Shown: positions 11,378-21,979, numbered from the stretch's first letter. The stretch: 64,000 bases of DNA from Candidatus Ligilactobacillus excrementigallinarum (GCA_019114385.1 DXFP01000053.1:1-64000), one strand, 5' to 3'. Translations and numbers: made by a program. The notes: generated from the sequence alone by a model not told the origin.

Positions 11378-12376
11378 GTGTTCGGATTTGGTGCGAAAAA
11401 TATCGGAATTGATCTTGGAACCGCAAATACAATTGTATACTCAGAAGGAAAGGGGATTGTTTTAAGAGAACCTTCTGTAGTTGCTAAAAATACTAAAACA
11501 GATGAAATTGTGTCTGTAGGTTCAGAGGCACGTGCAATGATTGGAAGAACACCTGCAAGTATCGTTGCAATTCGTCCAATGAAAGACGGTGTAATTGCAG
11601 ACTATGATACTACTGTTTCAATGATGAAATATTACATTGAAAAATCATTAGAGCCTCATTCAGGAAGACCAGATGTAATGGTCTGTGTACCTAGTGGTGT
11701 TACTGAAGTTGAAAAGCGTGCAGTAATTGATGCTACTAAAGTGGCAGGTGCAAAGGATGCATATGTGATTGAAGAACCATTTGCTGCCGCCATTGGTGCT
11801 GGTCTTCCTGTAATGGATCCTACTGGAAGCATGGTAGTTGACATTGGTGGTGGGACAACAGATGTGGCTACAATTTCATTAGGTGGAATTGTATCAAGCC
11901 GTTCAATTCGAATGGCAGGTGATAAGTTGGATGAAGCAATTATTGCATATGTTCGGTCTCATTATAATTTATTAATTGGAGAACGAACTGCTGAACAACT
12001 GAAAATCGATGTTGCTTCTGCTTCAGTTGAAGCTGCAAAAGAATTAGAAAGTCAGAGTGTTCGTGGACGTGATTTAGTAACAGGATTGCCACAAACAGTT
12101 GAAATTAAACCTGAGGATGTTGCAACTGCAATTCAAGAGGTTGTCCAAGCAATCATTACAGCAATTAAGGAAACTTTGGAAGAAACTTCTCCTGAAATTG
12201 CTGCAGATGTTATTGATCATGGAATCGTGTTAACAGGTGGCGGTGCTCAATTGAGACATTTACCAGAAGTTATCTCAGAAGCCACTAAAGTTCCAGTTTT
12301 TGTTGCTTCAGAACCATTGGATTGTGTTGCTATCGGAACTGGTGAATCATTAAAGAACATCGACGTAATGAAGTAA
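11378..12376 (+). CDS. mreB: Rod shape-determining protein MreB
   Basis: GTG start; [24 protein letters not shown] actin-fold motifs; followed by mreC, mreD. Confidence 0.95.
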   Translation: MFGFGAKNIGIDLGTANTIVYSEGKGIVLREPSVVAKNTKTDEIVSVGSEARAMIGRTPASIVAIRPMKDGVIADYDTTVSMMKYYIEKSLEPHSGRPDVMVCVPSGVTEVEKRAVIDATKVAGAKDAYVIEEPFAAAIGAGLPVMDPTGSMVVDIGGGTTDVATISLGGIVSSRSIRMAGDKLDEAIIAYVRSHYNLLIGERTAEQLKIDVASASVEAAKELESQSVRGRDLVTGLPQTVEIKPEDVATAIQEVVQAIITAIKETLEETSPEIAADVIDHGIVLTGGGAQLRHLPEVISEATKVPVFVASEPLDCVAIGTGESLKNIDVMK

Positions 12377-12455
12377 CACTGACGATGAAAATCGTATCAT
12401 TTTAAGTGGTAGCAAATTAGTGTTCGCCGGTTAAAAAATGATACGGTTTTTATTT
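12375..12455 (+). terminator. Large-loop terminator/attenuator-like structure between mreB and mreC
   Basis: AAAATCGTATCATTTT (12388-12403) pairs with AAAATGATACGGTTTT (12435-12450, one G-U); 31-nt loop; T-rich tail. Confidence 0.6.
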
Positions 12456-12470
12456 TGAGGAGGATTATTA

Positions 12471-13322
12471 ATGCAAAAACCTTTTTTCAATAAGAAACTG
12501 GTAATTACGTTAGTTTCGTTGATTACTGCATTTTTGTTAATTGCATTTTCAATTGTCGTACGAAATGATCGTTCTACTCCATCATTTATTCAAAGTATTG
12601 GAAATAGTGCAGCAGGAGTAGTTGATACGGTTGTAAATGCACCTGCAGAAGGAATCTCAAAATTTACAGGTTCAGTTTCAAATTTAGTGAATACATACCA
12701 GGAAAATGCACAGTTAAAGAAAAAAGTTGATTCAATCAATGCTTTACAAGTTGAAAATGAGACTTTAAAGCAAGAAAATAAGCAATTAAAACAACAACTT
12801 TCTTTGGATAAAAGTTTAACATCATATGACAGTATTTCAGCTTCTGTAATTTCACGTGCTCCTTCTACATGGCAAAATTCAATTGTGATTAGTAAAGGGG
12901 CAAATGCTGGAATTACAAAGGGTTCAGCCGTTTTATCTGATAAAGGAATTATTGGTCGGGTTTCTGAAGTAAATAAAACGAATAGTAAAGTTGAATTACT
13001 AACTACACAAGATGATTCAGCAAACCGGTTTGCTGTTCAATTAATTGATAATGACGGTAACACTGTAAATGGATTGATTACAGATTATAATACTGATACA
13101 AATCAATTAGTAATGGGACAAATCACCTCAAAAGAAAAGGTGAAAAAAGGAACTAAAGTAATTACATCCGGATTAGGTGGAACAACTCCTAAGGGTTTAT
13201 ATGTGGGTACAGTAGCAAAGGTTGTTAATCAAGATGATGGATTGCCAACTAAAATTTATATTAAACCAGCTGCTGATATGACGAACTTAAGTGTTGTTAC
13301 AGTTGCTAAGAGACAAGATTAG
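12471..13322 (+). CDS. mreC: Rod shape-determining protein MreC
   Basis: N-terminal TM, coiled-coil, beta-rich MreC domain; between mreB and mreD. Confidence 0.93.
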   Translation: MQKPFFNKKLVITLVSLITAFLLIAFSIVVRNDRSTPSFIQSIGNSAAGVVDTVVNAPAEGISKFTGSVSNLVNTYQENAQLKKKVDSINALQVENETLKQENKQLKQQLSLDKSLTSYDSISASVISRAPSTWQNSIVISKGANAGITKGSAVLSDKGIIGRVSEVNKTNSKVELLTTQDDSANRFAVQLIDNDGNTVNGLITDYNTDTNQLVMGQITSKEKVKKGTKVITSGLGGTTPKGLYVGTVAKVVNQDDGLPTKIYIKPAADMTNLSVVTVAKRQD

Positions 13323-13330
13323 AGGGGTGC

Positions 13331-13846
13331 ATGATGAGAATTCAAAAAATGCGATACATCTTTCCAATCGGATTGTTTTTAGCAGTTTTTTTAGACGGAA
13401 CATTGACTCATATTTGGTCTGGCTGGATGGTAACTCCTTCAGTTTCAATTGAAAGCCGCTTAGTCATGTTGTGGTTGTTTATGGCTGTATGTTTTGGCGA
13501 TGTGGAACATATTATTCCATGGACAATTTTTGCGGGGTTTGTATATGATATGTTTTATACAGGAATAATTGGCGTATTTTTATTATTATTGCCATTGATG
13601 ATTTATATTACACGATGGATAATTCAATATTTTGAACCATCATTTGTAGTATTTTTATTAATTTATTTGATTGAAATTACACTGTTGCTGTCTCTTGGTT
13701 ACGGAATGAATGTGTTAATTAATCAAACAAATATCTCAGTCATCACATTTATTGGAAGAACACTAGGACCAAGTTTAGCATATAACTTGGCATTCTTTGT
13801 TGTTTTATACTATCCATTGAAAAAAATGTTCCTGAAATATTCCTAG
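13331..13846 (+). CDS. mreD: Rod shape-determining protein MreD
   Basis: Multi-TM 171 aa protein directly after mreC. Confidence 0.88.
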   Translation: MMRIQKMRYIFPIGLFLAVFLDGTLTHIWSGWMVTPSVSIESRLVMLWLFMAVCFGDVEHIIPWTIFAGFVYDMFYTGIIGVFLLLLPLMIYITRWIIQYFEPSFVVFLLIYLIEITLLLSLGYGMNVLINQTNISVITFIGRTLGPSLAYNLAFFVVLYYPLKKMFLKYS

Positions 13847-13861
13847 GAGAGGTGTGAAAAG

Positions 13862-14539
13862 ATGCCAAGCGAAGCCATTTCATTAAAAGGTCATAAAGAT
13901 GGCTATGAATTAGTTTTACATAGTGAGGCTAGTTTTGAACAGATTACTACAGATTTAAAAAAATTACTTGGAAAATTGTATAAAGACAATGCCAAATTTG
14001 ATGCTGATAAAATTGAGTTCAGTATTAAAACTGGGAAACGTTTACTTACAGCTGCAGAAAAAAAGCAAATTGAAGCTCTTTTTGCAGACTATCCGCTTTT
14101 TACCATTCATCGAATTAAAGCAGATGTGCTTTTAAAAGACGATGCAGTAGAAATGATTGAAAAAAATACAATCCATCCAAATGCAGACATTATTCGAAAT
14201 GGACAAGTTAAAACAATTAAGGGTGATGTTTTGTTTACAGGTACAATCCATGAAGGTGGAATTTTACAAGCAACAGGTAATATATATTTACTAGGTAATG
14301 TTGAAGGAATTGTATCTGCAGGTTATCCGGATAATGATAGTGCAGTAATTGTTGGTAATTTAAGTGCTGCACAACAAGTGAGAATTGCAGATTTAGTCAC
14401 AATTTTTGATGATGAAAATCGTGCTGATTCATTTGAACCGGTTGTTTATGTGAATGATTTGCATAAATTATCATATTTGAGATTAGAGGATTTGAAAAAG
14501 TTACGACCTAAGATTTATTCAAAAATTGGAGGACTTTAA
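13862..14539 (+). CDS. minC: Septum site-determining protein MinC
   Basis: C-terminal beta-helix DVLFTGTIHEGGILQATGNIYLLGNVEGIVSAGYP; followed by minD. Confidence 0.92.
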   Translation: MPSEAISLKGHKDGYELVLHSEASFEQITTDLKKLLGKLYKDNAKFDADKIEFSIKTGKRLLTAAEKKQIEALFADYPLFTIHRIKADVLLKDDAVEMIEKNTIHPNADIIRNGQVKTIKGDVLFTGTIHEGGILQATGNIYLLGNVEGIVSAGYPDNDSAVIVGNLSAAQQVRIADLVTIFDDENRADSFEPVVYVNDLHKLSYLRLEDLKKLRPKIYSKIGGL

Positions 14540-14541
14540 TT

Positions 14542-15348
14542 ATGGGAAAATCAATTGTTATTACTTCTGGTAAAGGTGGAGTAGGTAAAACTACTACTTC
14601 TGCTAATCTAGGAACTGCATTAGCCTTGATGGACAAGAAAGTATGTTTGATTGACCTTGATATTGGTTTGCGGAACCTTGATGTAGTATTAGGACTTGAT
14701 AATCGGATTATTTATGACATTGTTGATGTTGCTCAAGGAAGAGCGAAATTGCATCAAGCTTTAATTAAAGATAAGCGATTTAATGATAAACTCTATTTAT
14801 TACCAGCAGCACAAAATACAGATAAAAGTGCCTTGGAACCTGATGAAGTAAAGAGCATTGTAGAAGAGTTAAGGCCTGATTTTGATTATATTTTATTGGA
14901 TTGTCCAGCTGGAATTGAACAAGGCTTCATGAACGCTGTTGCTGGTGCAGATCAGGCAATCGTGGTTTCAACTCCAGAAATTTCTTCAGTGCGGGATGCA
15001 GATCGGGTTGTTGGCTTACTTGAACAACAAGATTTAAAAGAACCGCCAATGTTAATTATTAATCGAATCAAGAAGCACATGGTGAACGACGGTGATATGA
15101 TGGATGTTGATGAAATCACGCATCACTTATCAATTAAGCTATTGGGAATTGTATTTGACGATGAAGAAGTAATTAGTTCATCAAATAAAGGTGAGCCAGT
15201 TGTATTAGATGATAAGAGTATGGCCGGTCAAGGATATCGGAATATTGCACGTCGTCTTGAAGGTCAAACAGTTCCATTAATGTCACTTAAAGAACAAAAG
15301 AAAAAAGGATTCTTTGCTAAAATTGGTGATTGGTTTAAGAAGAAATAA
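14542..15348 (+). CDS. minD: Septum site-determining ATPase MinD
   Basis: SIVITSGKGGVGKTTTSANLG deviant Walker A, C-terminal amphipathic MTS GFFAKIGDWFKKK. Confidence 0.96.
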   Translation: MGKSIVITSGKGGVGKTTTSANLGTALALMDKKVCLIDLDIGLRNLDVVLGLDNRIIYDIVDVAQGRAKLHQALIKDKRFNDKLYLLPAAQNTDKSALEPDEVKSIVEELRPDFDYILLDCPAGIEQGFMNAVAGADQAIVVSTPEISSVRDADRVVGLLEQQDLKEPPMLIINRIKKHMVNDGDMMDVDEITHHLSIKLLGIVFDDEEVISSSNKGEPVVLDDKSMAGQGYRNIARRLEGQTVPLMSLKEQKKKGFFAKIGDWFKKK

Positions 15349-15406
15349 TTTAATGTAAGATGTAAACAATTTTATAAGTAGTGAATTACATCTATAAAAT
15401 TGGCTA

Positions 15407-15434
15407 AAGGGTGTGTTAATCACACTCTTTTTTA
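15407..15434 (+). terminator. Rho-independent terminator
   Basis: GGGTGTG-ttaat-CACACTC-TTTTTT. Confidence 0.65.
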
Positions 15435-15450
15435 GAGAGGAAAGAATTGA

Positions 15451-16377
15451 ATGGCAGTATCAAAGAAAAAAAGTAGATGGCCTAAAGTCTTTTTAATTAT
15501 TTTATTAGTATTTGTGGTTGTCTTTTTCGGAATTTGCATTTTTTTTATTAACTATGGTTTTGGCAGACATACTAAGAGTCCAGATCAACCAACAAGAGAA
15601 GCGATGGAGTGGCTGGATAAAACGCCTAAACAAACTTGGCATGAAACAGCTGTCGGAAATGATAAAATAAAGTTAGTTGCAACATATGTACCAGCAGCAA
15701 AACAAACGAATAAAACGATTGTAGTTGCACATGGTTGGCGGGAAAATTCTAAATTGATGGCTCGATATATTAAAATGTTTCATCATTTAGGTTATAATGT
15801 ATTAGCTCCTGATGATCGCGGAAGTGGTCGCAGTGGAGGAAAATATTTAGCATTTGGTTGGTTAGATCGCCTGGATTATGTAAAATGGATTCACCAAATT
15901 ATTCAAAAAGAAGGGAAAAATGTTCAAATTGGATTATTTGGAGTAAGTATGGGCGGAGCAACCGTTATGAATGTAAGTGGTGAAAAATTACCGCCGCAAG
16001 TTAAGTGTGTGGTTGAAGATTGTGGATTCAGCAGTGTATACCAAGAATTTGATAATGTGATTACTGATGATTATCATTTACCAGCAACTCCAATTTTACA
16101 AGTTGGTTCTCAAATTGCGAAACCGTTAATTGGTTATGATTTTCGTGATGCAAGTACAGTCAATCAATTATATCACAATCACTTGCCAATTTTCTTCATT
16201 CATGGTGACAGTGATGATTTTGTAAAAACATCGATGGTATATCAAAATTATGACGCAACAGATGCTCCAAAACAAATTTGGATTACAAAGGATACTAGCC
16301 ATGCGCATTCATTGAAGAATCACTATCAAGAATATCAGCAAAAAGTTGGTGCATTTTTTGCAAAATATTTAAAATGA
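15451..16377 (+). CDS. Alpha/beta hydrolase, membrane-anchored
   Basis: N-terminal TM; VAHGWRENS, GLFGVSMGGATVM nucleophile elbow; HGDSDDFV, Asp/His. Confidence 0.88.
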   Translation: MAVSKKKSRWPKVFLIILLVFVVVFFGICIFFINYGFGRHTKSPDQPTREAMEWLDKTPKQTWHETAVGNDKIKLVATYVPAAKQTNKTIVVAHGWRENSKLMARYIKMFHHLGYNVLAPDDRGSGRSGGKYLAFGWLDRLDYVKWIHQIIQKEGKNVQIGLFGVSMGGATVMNVSGEKLPPQVKCVVEDCGFSSVYQEFDNVITDDYHLPATPILQVGSQIAKPLIGYDFRDASTVNQLYHNHLPIFFIHGDSDDFVKTSMVYQNYDATDAPKQIWITKDTSHAHSLKNHYQEYQQKVGAFFAKYLK

Positions 16378-16458
16378 TCATTTTTTATCGGTAAAAAATT
16401 ATGATACAATGATAATTACTGATAATAGAAAATATAAGTGAAGAAGGGTGTTTTATAT

Positions 16459-18345
16459 ATGTGCGGATTTGTTGGATATGTAAATCAAACTGATATCCCT
16501 GAAGATACAATTGTTCATATGGCGAACCGGATTAGACACCGGGGCCCTGATGATGAAGGATATTTTACAGATGAAAATGTTGCAATGGGATTTAGACGAC
16601 TTTCAATTATTGATTTAGATCATGGTCGTCAACCTATGATTAATGATAAGCAAACTAAAGTGTTAACCTTTAACGGTGAAATTTATAACTATAAGGAAAT
16701 TCGTGAAGAATTAATTCAATTAGGTTATCAATTTAAGACAGATGTAGACTCTGAAGTTCTTTTGCATGGTTATGATGCATGGGGACCAAAATTGCTTGAT
16801 AAATTACGTGGAATGTATGCTTTTGTAATTTATGATCAAGAAAAGAATGAAGTTTTTGGTGCACGTGATCACTTTGGAATTAAACCAATGTACTACTATG
16901 ATGATGGTAAGTCATTCTTATGGGCTTCAGAAATCAAAGCATTCTTAGATCATCCAAAATTTGTTAAGGAATTCAATGAAAAACTGCTACCTGTTCACTT
17001 AAGTTTTGAATTTATTCCTTCAAAAGATACGATGTTTAAGCACGTCTACAAGTTATTACCAGGACAATATTTTATTCATCGTAATGGTAATACTGAAATT
17101 TACCAATATTACAAGTTTAATTATGATCACATTGATCAAAATCAAACAGTTGATAAAGATGCTGAAAAGATTAAAGGAATTGTTGACGAATCTGTTAAGG
17201 CTCATATGGTAGCTGATGTTGAAGTTGGTAGTTTCTTATCAAGTGGAGTTGACTCAAGTTTTGTTTTAAATGAAGCTGCGAAATTAAAGCCAGTTCAATC
17301 ATTCTCACTTGGATTTAATAATTCAAAATATAGTGAATTAGATTGGTCAAGCCGTTTTGCTAAGGAAATTGGTCAAAAGAATACTCGAATTACAATGGAT
17401 GGTAATGATTATTTCGATATTTTACCAACTATTATGTATTATATGGATGAACCACTTTCAAACCCATCTGCAATGCAATTGTATTATTTGTCAAAAGAAA
17501 CAAGCAAACATGTTAAAGTTGCATTGTCAGGTGAAGGTGCCGATGAATTCTTTGGTGGTTATAACACATACTTGGAAGCTAAACCATTTGAACGGTATCA
17601 AAAAGTTGTACCTCATTTTTTGAGAAATGCGATGGCAAAAGTTGTTTCAGGTCTTCCACGGTTCCACGGCAAACGTTTCTTAGAACGGGGAGCTCAACCA
17701 TTATATGAACGTTATTACCGTGTAAATTATGTATACAACTATAATGAACGTCAAAAGATCTTGAAAGATAAGAGCTTAAATCTTGATACAGGTGATTACA
17801 CAAAGCACATTTTTGATGAAGTTGCTAACAAGGATGAAATGACTCAAGAACAATACTTTGATATCAATACTTGGCTACCATTTGATATTTTGCACAAAGC
17901 TGATCGAATGAGTATGGCAAATTCATTGGAAGTCCGAACACCATTGGTTGATAAGAAAGTTGCTGAATTTGCTTCTACGATGCCAATTAGCACTCGGATT
18001 CAAGGAAAGGAAACAAAAGTATCATTCCGGAAAGCTGCTGAATCAGAATTGCCTGATCGTGTAGCAAATAAAGAAAAACTTGGTTTCCCATCACCAATTG
18101 CTTCATGGATTAAGGAAGACAAGTTCAGAAAACGAATTGAAGAAGCATTTACTTCTGACGTTGCAAAGAAATTCTTTGATACAGACGCTTTACTTGAAGT
18201 GTTGCAAGAACATATCAATGGAAAATCAAGCATGCAAAAGATTTTTACAATCTATACCTTTATTTTATGGTATCAAGTATACTTCCCAGAAGACACAGAT
18301 GCAGACACAATTGATAAAGTTCAATACACACAACCAATTGATTAA
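16459..18345 (+). CDS. asnB: Asparagine synthase (glutamine-hydrolysing)
   Basis: MCGFVGYVN (catalytic Cys2), RHRGPDDEGYF, SSGVDSSF; start moved from 16438. Confidence 0.95.
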   Translation: MCGFVGYVNQTDIPEDTIVHMANRIRHRGPDDEGYFTDENVAMGFRRLSIIDLDHGRQPMINDKQTKVLTFNGEIYNYKEIREELIQLGYQFKTDVDSEVLLHGYDAWGPKLLDKLRGMYAFVIYDQEKNEVFGARDHFGIKPMYYYDDGKSFLWASEIKAFLDHPKFVKEFNEKLLPVHLSFEFIPSKDTMFKHVYKLLPGQYFIHRNGNTEIYQYYKFNYDHIDQNQTVDKDAEKIKGIVDESVKAHMVADVEVGSFLSSGVDSSFVLNEAAKLKPVQSFSLGFNNSKYSELDWSSRFAKEIGQKNTRITMDGNDYFDILPTIMYYMDEPLSNPSAMQLYYLSKETSKHVKVALSGEGADEFFGGYNTYLEAKPFERYQKVVPHFLRNAMAKVVSGLPRFHGKRFLERGAQPLYERYYRVNYVYNYNERQKILKDKSLNLDTGDYTKHIFDEVANKDEMTQEQYFDINTWLPFDILHKADRMSMANSLEVRTPLVDKKVAEFASTMPISTRIQGKETKVSFRKAAESELPDRVANKEKLGFPSPIASWIKEDKFRKRIEEAFTSDVAKKFFDTDALLEVLQEHINGKSSMQKIFTIYTFILWYQVYFPEDTDADTIDKVQYTQPID

Positions 18346-18354
18346 TTGATTATG

Positions 18355-18400
18355 CCGAATGGATTGATTTTTTAATAAATTAAGTCCATTCGGTTTATTT
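18355..18400 (+). terminator. Rho-independent terminator after asnB
   Basis: CCGAATGGA (18355-18363)/TCCATTCGG (18385-18393) plus T-rich tail. Confidence 0.75.
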
Positions 18401-18457
18401 TTATTTTAAAATATGGAATAATTAGAAAAGAAGTTTATGTTAGTGAAGGTGGATTTG

Positions 18458-20002
18458 ATGTCTTTAAGTTTTAATGATGCACAGCTATTATTAAAAGAAC
18501 ATCACTTGCTGATTGATTCTTCAAAAGGAGTCGCAGATGAATTTACAAGTGTTACATATGACTCACGTAAAGTGACACCTGAAAGTCTCTTTTTTTGCAA
18601 AGGAAACTTTAAAGCAGAATATTTAGCAAGTGCAGTTGAAAAGGGAGCAACAGGATATGTTTCTGAAAAAAAATATGCAACTTCAGCTCAACTTGCATAT
18701 TTGATTGTTAAAGATGTTCAAAAAGCAATGGCGTTGTTAGGCGCTGCATTTTATGGATATCCGCAAAATGATTTATTCATCATTGGAATTACTGGAACAA
18801 AGGGCAAAACAACCAGTGCATATTTAACTAAGGGAATCTTGGACCAAGCTAATCACGGAAAGACAGCTTTATTTTCAACAGTTGATCGAACTGTTGGCCC
18901 TCGCCCTGAAGATACTTTTAAGTCTAATTTAACAACTCCAGAGTCACTGGACTTATTCCATGATATGCGGACAGCTGTTGATAATGGAATGACTCATTTG
19001 GTAATGGAGGTTTCATCTCAGGCATATAAAAAGAACCGAGTTTATGGATTACATTACAATGTTGGGGTCTTTTTGAATATTTCACCAGATCACGTTGGTG
19101 AAAATGAACATCCTACATTTGAAGATTATCTCATTTGTAAAGAACAAATTTTAGCTAATTCAGATTATTGTATTTTAAATGCAGATACCGAACATTTTAC
19201 TGATATTTATTATGCAGCAAAGTCTGATATTGATGCTGATCATTTAATCACCTTTACGCATCTAGATAAAAATGAACTACCTGATGGAAAGCAAATTGAT
19301 ATTCAAATTGAAAATGTAAAAGAAACTTTGATGGCAAGTACATTTAAGTTACATGCTCTTTCAAAAAAAGCTCAAGATTTAAAGATTGAAAATCAATATA
19401 CAATTTCAATTCCAGGAGATTATAATGAAGGTAATGCAACAAGTGCAATTATCGCAGCATTGTTAGCTAAAGTACAATCAAATGATGCAGTTAAAGGGCT
19501 GAAAGACGTTAAAATTGCTGGCCGAATGGAAATGGTTGAAACTAAGCAGCATGGTTTAGTTTATATTGATTATGCCCATAATTATGCAAGTTTGCATGCA
19601 TTATTAGAATTTCTGAGATCACAGCAAAAAGTTGATCATTTAATTGTAGTTGTTGGTTCAACAGGAAATAAGGGAGTATCTCGCAGAGCAGGCTTTGGTA
19701 AAGCAATTACTGAAGGTGCTGATTATGCGATTTTGACAAGTGATGATCCAGGCTACGAAGATCCAATGCAAATTGCAAAGGAAATTGATCAGCATATTGA
19801 TCATGAAAAAGTCAAAGTACAGTTTGAACTTGATCGCGAAAAAGCGATTGCTCAAGCAATTACGATGGCTCATCCAGGTGATGTAGTGGTTCTTGCTGGT
19901 AAGGGAGAAGATAAATATCAAAAAATCAATGGAGTAGATACACCGTATCCAAATGATTTAAATGTAGCAAAAAAAATTGTGGAAGGATTAGAAGATGAAT
20001 AA
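18458..20002 (+). CDS. murE: UDP-N-acetylmuramoyl-tripeptide synthetase (MurE; likely L-Lys-adding)
   Basis: GITGTKGKTTSAYLTKGIL, Mur ligase family; TSDDPGYEDP in place of the DNPR motif of mDAP enzymes. Confidence 0.88.
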   Translation: MSLSFNDAQLLLKEHHLLIDSSKGVADEFTSVTYDSRKVTPESLFFCKGNFKAEYLASAVEKGATGYVSEKKYATSAQLAYLIVKDVQKAMALLGAAFYGYPQNDLFIIGITGTKGKTTSAYLTKGILDQANHGKTALFSTVDRTVGPRPEDTFKSNLTTPESLDLFHDMRTAVDNGMTHLVMEVSSQAYKKNRVYGLHYNVGVFLNISPDHVGENEHPTFEDYLICKEQILANSDYCILNADTEHFTDIYYAAKSDIDADHLITFTHLDKNELPDGKQIDIQIENVKETLMASTFKLHALSKKAQDLKIENQYTISIPGDYNEGNATSAIIAALLAKVQSNDAVKGLKDVKIAGRMEMVETKQHGLVYIDYAHNYASLHALLEFLRSQQKVDHLIVVVGSTGNKGVSRRAGFGKAITEGADYAILTSDDPGYEDPMQIAKEIDQHIDHEKVKVQFELDREKAIAQAITMAHPGDVVVLAGKGEDKYQKINGVDTPYPNDLNVAKKIVEGLEDE

Positions 20003-21251
20003 TAATTTACCTAAATTTACACCAGTATTACTTGGGAGCGACTTCAATGTATATGGAATGGCTCGCTCATTTTACGAATTAACCAATCAACCAGTTAAAG
20101 CATTTGCAGAGCAGCAACTTGCCCCTACAAGATTCACTAAAATTGTTGATCTGGAATTGATTGATGGTTTTTCAGAAGATCCAACTTGGATTAATTCAAT
20201 GTTAAAAATTAAAGAACGTTACCGTAATCATGAAGAACCTGTAATTTTAATTGGTTGTGGCGACGGTTATGCTGAGTTGATTTCAAAACATAAATCTGAA
20301 TTGTCAGATGTTTTCATTTGTCCTTATATTGATTATGATTTATTGAAGCGCTTAAATAAAAAAGAGTCATTCTATGAAATTTGTGATGAATATGATTTGC
20401 CATATCCCAAAACAAAAGTTATCACAAAAGAAATGTGGGAAAGTAATGATCCAATTGAACAACCATTTGATTATCCAGTTGCATTAAAGCCATCAAACAG
20501 TGTTGAATGGGTTGATATTCATTTTGATGGTCGAAAAAAAGCATATCGGGTAAAATCAAGACCTGAATTGGATCAAATCTTACAAAAAGCATATACTAAC
20601 GGTTATCAATCGGATTTTATTTTACAAGACTTCATTCCTGGTGATGATAGTAATATGCGAGTTTTGAATGCGTATGTTGATCAAAATCATCAAGTTAAAA
20701 TGATGTGTTTGGGACATCCGTTGTTAGAAGATCCATCTCCAGCAGCAATTGGAAATTATGTAGCTATTCTACCTGAATATAATAAGGATATTTATCAACG
20801 CTTTCAAAAATTCTTGGAAGAAATTAATTTCACTGGATATGCAAACTTTGATATGAAGTATGATTCACGCGATAATACGTACAAGTTATTTGAAATTAAT
20901 TTACGTCAAGGACGGAGCAGTTTCTTTGTTACTTTGAATGGTTATAACTTGGCTTCTTGGGTAGTAAAAGATTATGTAACACATGAACTTGAAAATGCTC
21001 CAACAGTTTATGGCAATAAGGATGCTAACAAACATCAATTATGGTTAGGTGTCCCAGTAAAAGTATTTAAGAAGTACGCTCGTCAAAATGGAGATAAAGA
21101 ACGTGCATTAGACTTGATTGATCATAAACGTTATGGAATGACATACCGTTATGATAAAGATATGAATATTAAGCGTTGGGCATTATTAAAATGGATGGAA
21201 CATAATTATGCTAAAAACTTTAAACGATATTTTAAAGAAAATAAGGGTTAA
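19995..21251 (+). CDS. ATP-grasp ligase, D-aspartate ligase (Asl-fm)-like
   Basis: LLGSDFNVYGMARSFYE...QLAPTRFTKIVDLELIDGF, ATP-grasp FEINLRQGRSSFF; followed by aspartate racemase. Confidence 0.82.
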   Translation: MNNNLPKFTPVLLGSDFNVYGMARSFYELTNQPVKAFAEQQLAPTRFTKIVDLELIDGFSEDPTWINSMLKIKERYRNHEEPVILIGCGDGYAELISKHKSELSDVFICPYIDYDLLKRLNKKESFYEICDEYDLPYPKTKVITKEMWESNDPIEQPFDYPVALKPSNSVEWVDIHFDGRKKAYRVKSRPELDQILQKAYTNGYQSDFILQDFIPGDDSNMRVLNAYVDQNHQVKMMCLGHPLLEDPSPAAIGNYVAILPEYNKDIYQRFQKFLEEINFTGYANFDMKYDSRDNTYKLFEINLRQGRSSFFVTLNGYNLASWVVKDYVTHELENAPTVYGNKDANKHQLWLGVPVKVFKKYARQNGDKERALDLIDHKRYGMTYRYDKDMNIKRWALLKWMEHNYAKNFKRYFKENKG

Positions 21252-21976
21252 TGGGTGATTTTATGAAACACTTTTTTACAATTATTGGTGGAATGGGTAC
21301 GATGGCCACTGAAAGTTACATCCATCAGCTTAATAAGCGAATTGATGCTCATCAAGATCAAGATTATTTAAATTATATCTTGGTAAATCATGCAACTGTA
21401 CCTGACCGAACTGCATATATTTTGGATAATTCCAAACCTAATCCATATGATGATTTAGCAGAAGATATTCAACAACAAGCACAGTTAAAGCCGGATTTTT
21501 TTGCATTGCCATGTAACACTGCTCATTATTTCTATGATGATTTGCAAAAATTAACGGATATTCCAATTTTGCATATGCCGCGTGAAGCAGTAAATGCAAT
21601 TCATGAAAAATATCCAACAGCTAAAAAAGTTGGTTTATTAGCAACTCATGGCACAATTGCAGATCATGTCTATGAAAATGAAATAAAGAAGGCAGGATAT
21701 GAATTTGTTGGGCCAACAGATTCAATTCAGGCAAAAGTCAATCAATTGATTTATACCGATATTAAGGAACATAATTATGTTGATCGTCAATTATTTCATG
21801 GATTAGTAAAGACAATGATTAATGAATTTGAATGTGATGTGGTAATTCTGGGATGCACGGAGTTATCATTAGCACAGGAACGGGAACCAATTGAAGCAAT
21901 GCCAATTATTGATGGACAAATTGTTTTAGTTGAAAAGACTTTGGAAAAGGCATTAAAGATGCAGAAAGGTAAATAA
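21251..21976 (+). CDS. racD: Aspartate/glutamate racemase family protein (aspartate racemase)
   Basis: IIGGMGTMATESYIHQLN, ALPCNTAHYF and VILGCTELSLA Cys motifs. Confidence 0.88.
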   Translation: MGDFMKHFFTIIGGMGTMATESYIHQLNKRIDAHQDQDYLNYILVNHATVPDRTAYILDNSKPNPYDDLAEDIQQQAQLKPDFFALPCNTAHYFYDDLQKLTDIPILHMPREAVNAIHEKYPTAKKVGLLATHGTIADHVYENEIKKAGYEFVGPTDSIQAKVNQLIYTDIKEHNYVDRQLFHGLVKTMINEFECDVVILGCTELSLAQEREPIEAMPIIDGQIVLVEKTLEKALKMQKGK

Positions 21977-21979
21977 ATC

